From: Chloroflexota bacterium
GTDB taxonomy: Bacteria; Chloroflexota; UBA11872
Assembly (NCBI GenBank): GCA_028873795.1
Contig: JAPPNP010000037.1
Span: 1-36,323, forward strand
DNA: 36,323 nucleotides
Reading direction: 5' to 3'
Shown here: one piece after another, positions 1 through 8,304 of the stretch
How positions within the stretch are numbered: the stretch's first letter is position 1
Layout of the letters: each line of letters starts with the position of its first letter
Position numbers and translations under genes: made by a program
Notes under the pieces: model-generated
Databases searched by the model: none
Told to the model about the DNA's origin: nothing
What the model saw: only the letters and a program-made list of their open reading frames with translations

Positions 1-1148
1 GCGTGGTGATCGGGGACGCGATCGACGAGTGCCGGGCGCTCGCCGAGCGCCTCGACGCGCCGGTCTGCTCCGGCTACCAGCACAACGACAGCTTCCCCGG
101 CTCGCACCCGCTTGCCGTCGGCCCCCTCGGCTACAACGGCTCCAAGGCCGCGATGGAGCTGATCGCGCAGGCCGACGTGGTGCTGGCTCTCGGCACTCGC
201 CTCAACCCGTTCTCGACCCTGCCGGGCTACGGTATCGACTACTGGCCCAAGGATGCGGCGATCATCCAGGTGGAGCTGAACCCGGACCGCATCGGGCTTA
301 CCAAGACGGTCACCGTCGGGATCTGCGGCGATGCCAAGAAGGTGGCGCGGCAGCTTTGCGACCGACTCTCCAGCTTGGCCGGAGACACCGGCCGCGAGCA
401 GCGCCGGGCAGCGATCCACCAGACCCGGTCTGCCTGGCTCCAGACGCTCGCCAGCATGGACCACGAGGACGACGATCCTGGAACCACCTGGAACGTGGAC
501 GCGCGGACACGCGAGCCCGACCGGATGTCGGCGCGGATGGCGTGGCGCGCCATTCAGGACGGCCTGCCGAAGGACGCCATCATCTCGTCCGACATCGGCA
601 ACAACTGCGCCATCGGCAACGCCTATCCGACCTTCGAGAAGGGCAGAAAGTACCTCGCGCCCGGCCTCTTCGGCCCCTGCGGCTACGGCTTCCCCGCCAT
701 CCTCGGCGCCAAGATCGGCTGCCCCGACGTGCCGGTCGTAGGCTTCGCCGGCGACGGCGCCTTCGGCATCTCCATGAACGAGATGACGTCCATGGGGCGC
801 GAGGGCTGGCCCGCGATCACCATGGTGGTCTTCCGCAACTACCAGTGGGGCGCGGAGAAGCGCAACTCGATCCTCTGGTACGACAACAACTTCGTCGGCA
901 CGGAGCTCAATCCCGACCTGAGCTATGCCAGGGTCGCAGACGCGTGCGGGCTGAAGGGTGTGGCAGTGAGCACGATGGAGGAGCTGACCGCGGCGCTGCG
1001 CGAGTCGTGCGTGGCACAGGCCGATGGCGTCACGACCTTCATCGAGGTGATCCTGAACCAGGAACTGGGCGAGCCGTTCCGCCGCGATGCGATGAAGAAG
1101 CCGAATGTCGTGGCCGGCATCGAAGGCGCCGACATGCACCCCCAGTAG
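1..1148 (+). CDS. xsc: Sulfoacetaldehyde acetyltransferase, C-terminal two thirds (truncated by window edge)
   Basis: Thiamine-diphosphate enzyme that converts sulfoacetaldehyde plus phosphate to acetyl phosphate and sulfite, the desulfonation step of taurine, isethionate and sulfoacetate degradation. The frame is open from the left edge (first full codon at 3) and gives 381 residues; family members are about 590-600, so roughly 200 N-terminal residues are missing. The middle domain is followed by the pyrophosphate-binding domain with the ThDP motif GDGAFG...N (about residues 249-278, ending in [13 protein letters not shown]). The tail, [10 protein letters not shown] then a short [10 protein letters not shown] end, is typical of Xsc rather than of acetolactate synthase. 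Its stop overlaps the GTG of pta by one base (TAGTG), and the acetyl phosphate product is the substrate of Pta. The Xsc assignment is strong. It could only be overturned by seeing an aberrant N-terminal half. Confidence 0.93.
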   Translation, partial: VVIGDAIDECRALAERLDAPVCSGYQHNDSFPGSHPLAVGPLGYNGSKAAMELIAQADVVLALGTRLNPFSTLPGYGIDYWPKDAAIIQVELNPDRIGLTKTVTVGICGDAKKVARQLCDRLSSLAGDTGREQRRAAIHQTRSAWLQTLASMDHEDDDPGTTWNVDARTREPDRMSARMAWRAIQDGLPKDAIISSDIGNNCAIGNAYPTFEKGRKYLAPGLFGPCGYGFPAILGAKIGCPDVPVVGFAGDGAFGISMNEMTSMGREGWPAITMVVFRNYQWGAEKRNSILWYDNNFVGTELNPDLSYARVADACGLKGVAVSTMEELTAALRESCVAQADGVTTFIEVILNQELGEPFRRDAMKKPNVVAGIEGADMHPQ

Positions 1149-2116
1149 TGGACATCGTTCAGCAGCTCATCGAACGTGCGAAGCAGCGTCATCGTACCGT
1201 CGTCCTGCCGGAGGGCGATGACCCGAGGATCCTCCAGGCGGCGAGACGACTGCACGACGAGGGCATCGCCCGGCCCATCCTGATCGGCGCGCGTGCGGCG
1301 CTGGAGGAGGCCGCCGAATCGGCCGGCGTGTCGCTGGATGCGATCGAGAGCGTGGCGCCGGCAGAGAGCGGCACGCTCGACGCCTACGCGGCGCTCTACG
1401 TCGAGGGCCGGCCAAAGGCGAACGAGCGGGTGGCCAAGCGCTTGCTCGCAAAGCCGCTGTTCTACTCCGCGATGGCGGTGAAAGCCGGCGATGCCGATGC
1501 GCTCGTGGCCGGCGCGAGCCAGCCCACGGCGCGGGTCATCGAGGCCGGGCTGATGTCGGTGGGCCTCGCGCAAGGCATCGCGACGCCGTCGAGCTTCTTC
1601 ATCATGGTGCCCAGCGACGGCGCGCCGCTCGTCTTTGCCGACTGCGCGGTCAACATCGACCCGGATGCGGAGGCGCTCGCGGACATCGCCGTCGCCTCGG
1701 CCGAGAGTGCGGAGCGGTTGGGGATTCCTGCGCGGGTCGCGATGCTCTCGTTCTCGACGCACGGCAGCGCCAAGCACGAACGGGTCGAGAAGGTCCGCCG
1801 GGCGGTGGAGATCGTGCGCGCAAGGGCGCCCGAGATCGCGATCGACGGCGATCTGCAGGCCGATGCCGCGCTCGTCCCGCGGGTCGCCGCGCTCAAGGTC
1901 AAGAGCCCAAGCGATGTTGCGGGGCGGGCCAACGTCCTCGTGTTCCCGGACCTCGACGCCGGCAACATCGGCTACAAGCTGAGCGAGCACCTCGGCGGCA
2001 TGCGGGCGATCGGCCCCTTCCTGCAGGGCTTTGCGCGTCCCTTGTGCGACCTCTCGCGCGGGGCGACGGTGGACGACATCGTGGCCGCAGCGGCGATCAC
2101 CGCGGCGATGGCGTGA
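1148..2116 (+). CDS. pta: Phosphate acetyltransferase
   Basis: Converts acetyl phosphate plus CoA to acetyl-CoA, here taking the product of the preceding Xsc. The 322-residue protein matches the short, single-domain Pta class. It opens with a family-typical segment ([17 protein letters not shown]) and contains the [17 protein letters not shown] and [17 protein letters not shown] blocks, ending with [21 protein letters not shown] chose the GTG at 1148 because it overlaps the xsc stop (TAGTG), which suggests coupled translation; the frame is open further upstream but that part is antiparallel to nothing sensible and lies inside xsc. The stop lies 4 bases before the stop of the convergent citrate synthase gene. 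Phosphate butyryltransferase is the main alternative and is less likely next to Xsc. Confidence 0.93.
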   Translation: MDIVQQLIERAKQRHRTVVLPEGDDPRILQAARRLHDEGIARPILIGARAALEEAAESAGVSLDAIESVAPAESGTLDAYAALYVEGRPKANERVAKRLLAKPLFYSAMAVKAGDADALVAGASQPTARVIEAGLMSVGLAQGIATPSSFFIMVPSDGAPLVFADCAVNIDPDAEALADIAVASAESAERLGIPARVAMLSFSTHGSAKHERVEKVRRAVEIVRARAPEIAIDGDLQADAALVPRVAALKVKSPSDVAGRANVLVFPDLDAGNIGYKLSEHLGGMRAIGPFLQGFARPLCDLSRGATVDDIVAAAAITAAMA

Positions 2117-2120
2117 ACGC

Positions 2121-3263
2121 TTACCCCCGCTCGTCGATCGGGACGTAGTCGCGCGCCTCGGGTCCGGTGTAGAGCAGGCGCGGGCGGATCAGGATGTTGT
2201 TTTCAAGCTGCTCCATCGCCTGCACGGTCCATCCCGGAATCCGGCCGATGGCGAAGATCGGCACGAACAGGTCCTCCGGGATCCCGTGCAGGTAGTAGAC
2301 GACGCCCGCGTAGAAATCGACGTTCACGTTGACGCCGTGCCGGGCGTAGGGGCGCATCGCCTCGACCAGCGCTTCGAGGATCGCGTGCCAGTGGGGCTCT
2401 CCCATCTCCTCGGAGAGCCGTCTCACCCCCTCGCGCATGTGCCTGGCTCTGGGGTCCTCGGCCCGGTAGACCCGGTGGCCGAAGCCCATGATCGGCTGGC
2501 GCGCCTTCCGCTTGGCCTTGACGTAGGCCGCCGCCTCGGCCGGATCGCCGATCTCCTTGGCCATGCGCATCACGTTCTCGGCCGCGCCGCCGTGGGCCGG
2601 GCCGGAGAGCGCGGCCACCGCCGCGGTGATGCCCGCATGCAGGTTGGCATCGGTGCTGACCACGACCCGCGCGGTAAACGACGACGCGTTGGAGCCGTGC
2701 TCGGCGTGCAGCACCATGTCGGTGTCCATCAGCGCGCAGGCATCCCCGCTCGGCGCCTCGCCCTTGAGCATGTAAAGGAAGTTCGCGGCATGGCCGAGTG
2801 CCGGGCTTGCCGGCACCGGCTCCCGACCCTGGCGAATGTGGTGGTGCGCGGTGACGATCATCGGCACTTGCGAGGTCAGCCGGATGCCCTTGCGGCGGGT
2901 TGCCTCCAGTGAGTTGTCGCCCGTCTCGGGATCGTAGGCTGCGAGCGCGGAGACTGCGGTCCGCAGCACGTCCATGGGATGCGAATCCTTCACCGCGGCG
3001 ATGATGTCGTGGATCGCGCCGGGCAGCGTGCGCGCCTCTTTCAACGCGCCGTCGAAGGCATCGAGCTCGGATCGTGTCGGAAGCTCGTCATGCAACAGGA
3101 GGTAGGCGGTCTCCTCGAAGGACGAGTGCCGGGCGAGATCGTGGATGGAGTACCCGCGATATCGAAGCTCGCCGGCGCGGCCGTCGATGAGCGTGGTCGG
3201 CGAGCGGTCGAAGCACAGGTCCTTCAGACCGCGATGCACCTCGGGCTGGTTCGCGTCCGTCAT
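2121..3263 (-). CDS. Citrate synthase (short form, citrate/2-methylcitrate synthase family)
   Basis: Condenses acetyl-CoA (or propionyl-CoA) with oxaloacetate. The 380-residue protein has the family's catalytic elements: a His in LHAEHGSNAS, a His in IMGFGHRVYR and an Asp in VNVDFYAGVVYYLHGI, with the substrate-binding Arg in the C-terminal part. I chose the ATG at 3263 because GGAGGG lies about 10 bases upstream; a GTG at 3281 in the same frame would place that purine tract inside the gene. It is the last gene of the - strand operon after the SauS-like and SucCD-like genes, 69 bases behind the ligase alpha gene, so it may serve to drain acetyl-CoA made by Xsc/Pta. Sequence alone does not separate citrate from methylcitrate synthase activity; no prpB/prpD neighbours are visible, which favours citrate. 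Confidence 0.88.
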   Translation of the reverse strand: MTDANQPEVHRGLKDLCFDRSPTTLIDGRAGELRYRGYSIHDLARHSSFEETAYLLLHDELPTRSELDAFDGALKEARTLPGAIHDIIAAVKDSHPMDVLRTAVSALAAYDPETGDNSLEATRRKGIRLTSQVPMIVTAHHHIRQGREPVPASPALGHAANFLYMLKGEAPSGDACALMDTDMVLHAEHGSNASSFTARVVVSTDANLHAGITAAVAALSGPAHGGAAENVMRMAKEIGDPAEAAAYVKAKRKARQPIMGFGHRVYRAEDPRARHMREGVRRLSEEMGEPHWHAILEALVEAMRPYARHGVNVNVDFYAGVVYYLHGIPEDLFVPIFAIGRIPGWTVQAMEQLENNILIRPRLLYTGPEARDYVPIDERG

Positions 3264-3332
3264 GAGTTTCTCGCCCTCCACCGGTTGGGAAACTGAATCG
3301 TAGCCGACAAGGACGGCCAGGCAATCGCCTGC

Positions 3333-4202
3333 TCAGCCTAGCGCCGCGTGAAGAGCGCGTCCGAGCTCCGACGGCGTGTCGAGCACCTCGATCCCTGCCG
3401 CTTCGAGCGCGGTGCGCTTCGATGCGTAGGTGCCCTTGTCGCCCATCACGATCGCGCCCGCGTGCCCCATCTTCTTGCCCGGCGGCGACGCGCGGCCCGC
3501 GATGAAGGCCACGACGGGCTTCGACATGGTGCAGGCGTACTCCGCCGCGTCCTCCTCCATGGTCCCGCCGATCTCACCCACGATCACGACCGCATCGGTG
3601 CTCTCGTCGGCATCGAGTTCCTGTAGCGCATCGCGGGTGGTCGTCCCGACGATCGGGTCGCCACCGATACCGATGAAGGCAGACTGGCCGAAGCCCGCCT
3701 GCACGAGGTTGAGGCAGATCAGCGCGCCGAGGCTACCGCTGCGGGAGATCACGCCGACGCGGCCTGGTCGGAAAACGTCGCTCTCGAACGCCGGCATGAA
3801 GCCAACGAAGCATTCGCCCGGCGTGACCAGCCCCGCGGTATTGGGGCCGACAACGATGGCGCCGTTCGCGCGCGCCATCGCCAGCAACTCCATGACGTCC
3901 TGTACCGGCACGTGCTCGGTCAGGATGACGAGGCGCCCGCAGCCCGCCTCGATCGCATCCCGCGCCGCCGCCTTCACACCGAGCGGCGGGATGAACAGGA
4001 CGGACACGTCGAAGCCCGTCTCGCGCATAGCCTCGCCGGCGCTGGCGCAAACCGGTACGCCGCAATGCTCGGTGCCGGCCTTCTTCGGGTTCACGCCCGC
4101 CACGACGCGCGTGCCGTACGCCTGCATGCGCTCGGTCCAGTACGTGCCCTGCTTGCCGGTGATTCCCTGGACGAGCACGCGGTCTGCGTCCCGCACGATC
4201 AT
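3333..4202 (-). CDS. ADP-forming acyl-CoA ligase alpha subunit (SucD-like), probable sulfoacetate-CoA ligase
   Basis: CoA-binding, phospho-histidine subunit of an ADP-forming acyl-CoA synthetase. The 289-residue protein starts with a Rossmann CoA-binding domain ([18 protein letters not shown], about residues 9-26), then [40 protein letters not shown] and [16 protein letters not shown], and keeps the phosphorylated His in [10 protein letters not shown]. It overlaps the beta-subunit stop by ATGA (4199-4202), so the two are translationally coupled. The loop after SRSG differs from the SRSGTLTYEA of true succinyl-CoA synthetase, hinting at another acid. Because SauS-like dehydrogenase and Xsc are next door, I infer sulfoacetate as substrate, as for the two-subunit SauCD ligase reported from Bilophila. 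Succinyl-CoA or malate-CoA ligase are the alternatives. Confidence 0.8.
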   Translation of the reverse strand: MIVRDADRVLVQGITGKQGTYWTERMQAYGTRVVAGVNPKKAGTEHCGVPVCASAGEAMRETGFDVSVLFIPPLGVKAAARDAIEAGCGRLVILTEHVPVQDVMELLAMARANGAIVVGPNTAGLVTPGECFVGFMPAFESDVFRPGRVGVISRSGSLGALICLNLVQAGFGQSAFIGIGGDPIVGTTTRDALQELDADESTDAVVIVGEIGGTMEEDAAEYACTMSKPVVAFIAGRASPPGKKMGHAGAIVMGDKGTYASKRTALEAAGIEVLDTPSELGRALHAALG

Positions 4203-5344
4203 GAGGGTCCGCCCGCTTCCCGAGCCGCGGCGATGGCGGCGACGATCGCCCCGTCCATCGTCTTGTAGGGGGACACGCCGAGGCGCTGGCGCAGCATCGC
4301 CTGCGCCTCGGCCGAACCGGTGCCGTGCACGCTGAAGTAGATCGGGAGAGTGGGCGACAGCGCCTCCCAGGCGTCGATCAGCCCGCCCGTCATCACGTCG
4401 GTGCGCGCGAAGGCGCCGCAGAAGTTCACTAGGAGACACTTGACCTTGGGGTTGTCGAGCACGAGCTCCAGGGCGGGCCTGGCCTTGGTGTATGCGTCAC
4501 CGCCGATTTCCAGAAAATTCGCGGGCCGCCCGCCGCGATGCGCGATCACGTCCATGGTGGTCATCGTGAGCCCGGCGCCGTTGCCAAGCACGCCGATGTC
4601 GCCGTCGAGCTCGATGTACCGCAATCCGAGGGCCTTCCCGCGCGTCTCCAGCGTAGTGAGCGTCTCTGGGCTCCCTCCACTCGACAATTCCTGTCTGCGC
4701 TGGATCCCGGAGTCGTCGAGTGCGAACTTGCAGTCGAGCGCGACCAGCCGCCCGTCCCCGAGCCTGGCGAGCGGATTCACTTCGAGCAGTTCACCGTCGT
4801 TGTCGCGATACGCGCGATAGAGCGCAACGAGGGTCTCGGCGACCGGCGCCTCATCGCTGCCGAGGCCAAGGCCGTCGATCATCGCGCGCGCGGCTTCAAG
4901 GTCGAAGCCTTGCAGGATATCGACGAGCGCCCGCCGCAGACGATCGGGCTTCGAGGCCGCAATCTCCTCGATGTCCATGCCGCCCTCGGACGAGGCCATC
5001 ACCAGCGGCCCCTTCGACGCCGCGTCGTTGACAACCGCCGCATAGTATTCCGCCGCGATCGTCGCGCGCTCTTCAACCAGCACCGCTTCGACGCGATGTC
5101 CCGCGATCTCCATGCCGAGAATTGCGTTGGCGGCCTTGCCCGCGGCAGCGGGGCCATCCGCCGCGAGAATTCCGCCGGCCTTGCTGCGCTTGCCCGCCGG
5201 CACTTGCGCCTTGACCACTACGGGCACTCCGAGCGCCGTTGCGGCGGCCTGCGCCTCGGCAACACTCCGGGCCAGGCACCCGCGCGGGATCGCGATTCCC
5301 GCCGCCTGCAGCAATGGCTTCGCCGCGTGCTCCTCGAAGTTCAC
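4199..5344 (-). CDS. ADP-forming acyl-CoA ligase beta subunit (SucC-like), probable sulfoacetate-CoA ligase
   Basis: ATP-grasp subunit partnering the SucD-like protein encoded next. The protein is 381 residues from a GTG at 5344, close to the usual 388 of SucC. It opens with [22 protein letters not shown], then [15 protein letters not shown], the metal/nucleotide site [20 protein letters not shown], and the [19 protein letters not shown] block. The C-terminal acid-binding loop reads [20 protein letters not shown], where E. coli SucC has an NIFGGIVRCD-type loop, consistent with a different carboxylate. The start is not supported by a good ribosome site; upstream in-frame sequence is unlike the family and overlaps the preceding gene. 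It lies 34 bases after the aldehyde dehydrogenase stop. ADP-forming ligation of sulfoacetate is an inference from context. Confidence 0.8.
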   Translation of the reverse strand: MNFEEHAAKPLLQAAGIAIPRGCLARSVAEAQAAATALGVPVVVKAQVPAGKRSKAGGILAADGPAAAGKAANAILGMEIAGHRVEAVLVEERATIAAEYYAAVVNDAASKGPLVMASSEGGMDIEEIAASKPDRLRRALVDILQGFDLEAARAMIDGLGLGSDEAPVAETLVALYRAYRDNDGELLEVNPLARLGDGRLVALDCKFALDDSGIQRRQELSSGGSPETLTTLETRGKALGLRYIELDGDIGVLGNGAGLTMTTMDVIAHRGGRPANFLEIGGDAYTKARPALELVLDNPKVKCLLVNFCGAFARTDVMTGGLIDAWEALSPTLPIYFSVHGTGSAEAQAMLRQRLGVSPYKTMDGAIVAAIAAAREAGGPS

Positions 5345-5378
5345 GATGCTTGGTTCCGTATGGCGCAGCCGGCTTCGC

Positions 5379-6800
5379 CTACTTGCCGTACTTCTCCCAG
5401 TAGTCGCCGAACAGCGCTTCCTCGCTGGGCCTGTCCTCGGGGATCGGCACCGCAAGATGCGTGATGTTGAGGAAGTGCCGGTAGTTCAGGTTCTCGCTGA
5501 TGCTGTTGCCCTGCCACGTCCCGCAACCCATGGAGAGCGTGAAGTTGAGCCCGCTGTCGAAGCCCCCTCCGTTGCCGAACGTGTGCGCCATGTTTACCAG
5601 AACGCGCGCCGTATCGAGTTCCTCGGCGAGCCGACGTGCGTGTGCCATCTCCTCGGTGTGAATGCCGACGGAGTGGCCCCGGCCTTTGACGCCCATGATC
5701 GCGCGGACCTTACCCACGGCGTCGTCGAAGGATTTCGCGCGGTAGACGGTGAGCACGAGGGCGAGCTTCTCATCTGAGAACGGATGCTCGGGGCCGATCC
5801 CGGTCTCCTCGACCATGACGAACCTGGACGTGTGCGCCCCATCGTCAAGACCGCATTCGGCCGCGAAGACTCCGAAATCCTTGGCGATGACCCGGCGGTT
5901 GAGCCTCCCGTCCACCCAGAGGGTACGCTGGATCGCGTCCTTCTCTGCCGCGTTCGCGAGGTAGCCGCCGACGCGCTGGAGCGCGGCCACTGCCTCGGCG
6001 TACACGTCGTCCAGGATGATCACCGCGTTCTCCGACGAGCACGACGTTGCGTTGTCGAAGCATTTCGACGCGGCAATCTTCGCTGCCGCCTCGTCGAGCC
6101 TCGCGGTGGCATCGATGATGACCGGTACGTTGCCCGCGCCGACCCCGATGGCTGGCGTTCCACTGCGGTAGGCGGCGCGCACATTGCTCTGGGAGCCGGT
6201 GACGACCACGAGGTCGCAGGCCGCCATCAGCGCGTTGGTGATGTCCTTGTCCACCGGCGGCGGTAGCACCTGCACCAGGTCCGCCGGTGCGCCGATCTTC
6301 TCGAGCTCCGCTCGCATCAGCGCCACCGCGCGGGTGGTCGTCGCAAGGCCCGCCGGTGACGGCGCAATGACGATCGCGTTGCGGCCCTTGATCGCCATCA
6401 TTGCCTTGTTCACCGGCGTTGCCGCGGGATTGGTGGAGGGCGTCACCGCACCAACCACGCCGACCGGCTTCGCGTATTTCACGAGCCCGAGCTCCGGCTG
6501 CTCCTCGATGATGCCGACGCTCTTCACCCGCATGAGATCGCGCAGCGTGCCGAAGGTCTTGCGCTGGTTCTTGATCTGCTTGTCCGCCGCATTGCCGAGC
6601 CCGGTGTCGTCGACCGCCATCGCGGCCAGCGCCTCGGCGTGCTCGGGCTTGTACAGCGACCACGCGAGCGCGGTCACGGCCTCGTCGACTCGCGCCTGAT
6701 CCGAGGCCGCGAAGGCCTCCATGGCCGCGCGCCCGCGGCGCACCAGCGTGTCGACGGTCGCGATCGGGTCGCGCCCGAAGAGTTCGGCGGGCTGGCTCAT
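5379..6800 (-). CDS. sauS: Acylating aldehyde dehydrogenase, probable sulfoacetaldehyde dehydrogenase
   Basis: CoA-acylating, NAD(P)-dependent aldehyde dehydrogenase. In sulfoacetate degradation SauS reduces sulfoacetyl-CoA to sulfoacetaldehyde, the substrate of Xsc. The 473-residue protein keeps the acylating-family features: GVVGAVTPSTNPAATPVNKAM (about residues 110-130), the ASKCFDNATSCSSENAVII block containing the catalytic Cys, and a C-terminal HTFGNGGGFDSGLNFTLSMG segment shared with AdhE/EutE-type enzymes. The ATG at 6800 has GAGGAG about 10 bases upstream; in-frame ATG at 6875 would add 25 unrelated residues. It is the first gene of the - strand operon with the SucCD-like ligase and citrate synthase. 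The substrate is inferred from Xsc and the ligase; acetaldehyde or another short aldehyde cannot be excluded from sequence alone. Confidence 0.82.
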   Translation of the reverse strand: MSQPAELFGRDPIATVDTLVRRGRAAMEAFAASDQARVDEAVTALAWSLYKPEHAEALAAMAVDDTGLGNAADKQIKNQRKTFGTLRDLMRVKSVGIIEEQPELGLVKYAKPVGVVGAVTPSTNPAATPVNKAMMAIKGRNAIVIAPSPAGLATTTRAVALMRAELEKIGAPADLVQVLPPPVDKDITNALMAACDLVVVTGSQSNVRAAYRSGTPAIGVGAGNVPVIIDATARLDEAAAKIAASKCFDNATSCSSENAVIILDDVYAEAVAALQRVGGYLANAAEKDAIQRTLWVDGRLNRRVIAKDFGVFAAECGLDDGAHTSRFVMVEETGIGPEHPFSDEKLALVLTVYRAKSFDDAVGKVRAIMGVKGRGHSVGIHTEEMAHARRLAEELDTARVLVNMAHTFGNGGGFDSGLNFTLSMGCGTWQGNSISENLNYRHFLNITHLAVPIPEDRPSEEALFGDYWEKYGK

Positions 6801-6843
6801 CGTCTGTGTCGCTCCTCGAGTCTCCGGGTATCGCGTCGAGGGC

Positions 6844-6862
6844 GGAACTTGCTGCAGGTTCC
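6844..6862. promoter_or_regulatory. Dyad-symmetric operator candidate in divergent spacer
   Basis: GGAACTTGCTGCAGGTTCC is a near-perfect 19-bp dyad (nine paired positions per side, one of them a G-T mismatch, around a central T). It lies in the 124-bp spacer between the divergent SauS-like gene (start 6800) and the small ORF at 6925. Such a site between divergent catabolic genes is typical of a transcription-factor operator, but no regulator gene is encoded in the window, so the binding protein is unknown. Confidence 0.4.
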
Positions 6863-6924
6863 GGCTTTGAATCAAGTATCTTACGTGCAGAACCGCAGTC
6901 GCGCAGCAGGGGAAAGGTCAAGCC

Positions 6925-7050
6925 ATGGGGAATCAGGCCTGGATGAACGAGTACCGCAACCATTGCGGGACAGGGAACACCATCGGCGTCCCCTTCGGGC
7001 TGATCGGCCCCAACGAATTCGGTGCGCGCACCGACATCTTCGTGGAGTGA
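6925..7050 (+). CDS. Small ORF of 41 codons coupled to the racemase-family gene
   Basis: An ATG ORF preceded by a strong purine tract (GGGGAAAGG, about 6 bases before ATG). The 41-residue product begins MGNQAWMNEYRNHCGTGNT and continues through IGVPFGLIGPNEFGARTDIF to a final VE. It has no signal peptide or membrane segment. The GGAG just before its stop doubles as the ribosome site of the next gene, whose ATG lies 3 bases after the stop, so translation of the two is likely coupled. I do not recognise the sequence. It may be a genuine small protein, a translational leader, or the C-terminal remnant of a lost gene. Confidence 0.5.
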   Translation: MGNQAWMNEYRNHCGTGNTIGVPFGLIGPNEFGARTDIFVE

Positions 7051-7053
7051 ACA

Positions 7054-8133
7054 ATGCGATCGAAACGCCTTGTGCAAATCGTCGGCTGCCATGCGGAAGG
7101 CGAGGTGGGTGATGTCATCATCGGAGGCGTCGCTCCGCCTCCCGGCGACACGCTCTGGGAACAATCACGCTTCATCGCCCGCGATCAGTCGCTGCGCCGC
7201 TTCGTGTTGAACGAGCCACGCGGCGGAGTGTTCCGCCACGTCAACCTGTTGGTGCCACCCAAGGATTCTCGCGCCGACATGGGCTTCATCATCATGGAGC
7301 CTGAGGACACGCCTCCGATGTCGGGATCGAACAGCCTCTGCGTCGCCACAGTGCTGCTGGAGACCGGCATCCTGCCGATGACCGAGCCCGAGACCGTAAT
7401 GGTTCTGGAAGCCCCCGGCGGCCTCATCCGGGTTCACGCCGCGTGCAGTGACGGGCGCGTCGAGTCCGTTCGCGTGCACAACGTGGCATCCTTCGCGGCG
7501 CGGCTCGGGGCCGCGCTCGAGGTCGAGGGGCTTGGAACGCTTTCCGCCGACACCGCTTACGGCGGCGACAGCTTCGTGCTGGTGGACTCTGAGGCGCTCG
7601 GCTTCGCGCTCCGCCCCGACGAGGCACACGACATTGTGGAGATGGGCATCCGCATTACCCGTGCGGCAAACGAGCAACTGGGTTTCGCCCATCCCGAAAT
7701 CCCTGACTGGCGCCATATCTCATTCTGCCAGATCGCCGCGCCACTCCAGGACGTCGAGGGCGTTCCGACGGGCCGCAATGCCGTGGTGATCCGGCCAGGC
7801 AAGATCGATCGATGCCCGACCGGCACCGGCTGCTCCGCACGCATGGCGGTGCTGCATGCGAGGGGCGAGCTTGGGGTCGGCGGCCGCTTCCGCGGGGTGT
7901 CGATCATCGACTCCGTCTTCGACTGCCGCATCGAGGAGAAAACCACATTGGGCGGGCGCCCGGCGATCCTGCCGTCGGTCTCGGGCCGTGCGTGGCTGAC
8001 CAGCACGACCCAACTTCATCTCGACCCGCGTGATCCGTGGCCGGAAGGCTATCGGCTCAGCGACACCTGGCCTCCCGGCGCGGAGGTCCCTGCCCCCGCC
8101 CCAAATGACGGCGCGCAAGGCAGCCACGATTAG
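7054..8133 (+). CDS. Proline racemase family protein with Ser/Thr catalytic pair
   Basis: Member of the proline racemase / hydroxyproline epimerase / trans-3-hydroxyproline dehydratase superfamily, 359 residues against about 310-350 in the family. In canonical racemases two Cys act as acid and base, in MCGH and DRSPCGTG. Here the first motif reads MSGSNS with Ser90, and the second DRCPTGTGC with Thr256 at the usual Cys place; Cys254 and Cys260 flank it. Thr at the second site is known from trans-3-hydroxy-L-proline dehydratase, Ser at the first from some epimerases. I do not know a characterised enzyme with both. HyuB and HyuA follow on the same strand, so the substrate may be a cyclic amino acid, lactam or hydantoin rather than proline. 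The fold assignment is firm; the reaction is not. Confidence 0.85.
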   Translation: MRSKRLVQIVGCHAEGEVGDVIIGGVAPPPGDTLWEQSRFIARDQSLRRFVLNEPRGGVFRHVNLLVPPKDSRADMGFIIMEPEDTPPMSGSNSLCVATVLLETGILPMTEPETVMVLEAPGGLIRVHAACSDGRVESVRVHNVASFAARLGAALEVEGLGTLSADTAYGGDSFVLVDSEALGFALRPDEAHDIVEMGIRITRAANEQLGFAHPEIPDWRHISFCQIAAPLQDVEGVPTGRNAVVIRPGKIDRCPTGTGCSARMAVLHARGELGVGGRFRGVSIIDSVFDCRIEEKTTLGGRPAILPSVSGRAWLTSTTQLHLDPRDPWPEGYRLSDTWPPGAEVPAPAPNDGAQGSHD

Positions 8134-8304
8134 CGCGCAAGATCGGCATCGCACTCGCCCCCGACCCCACCACCCGGTGGATGGGCCCCTCACCCGCTCC
8201 ACCCATCGGGACATTCGCAGAGCGGGTATTGTGCATCGGCGACCCCGAAGCCTATCCTTTTCGCCTCCGTGTTCGGCACAGCTTCGATCGGGGGGAAGCC
8301 TGAG

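Noticed and set aside
29-1147. Long + strand frame ahead of pta suggesting a larger protein
   Set aside because: This part is the second frame of xsc, with Arg-rich, repetitive translation. Pta homology begins at the GTG at 1148.
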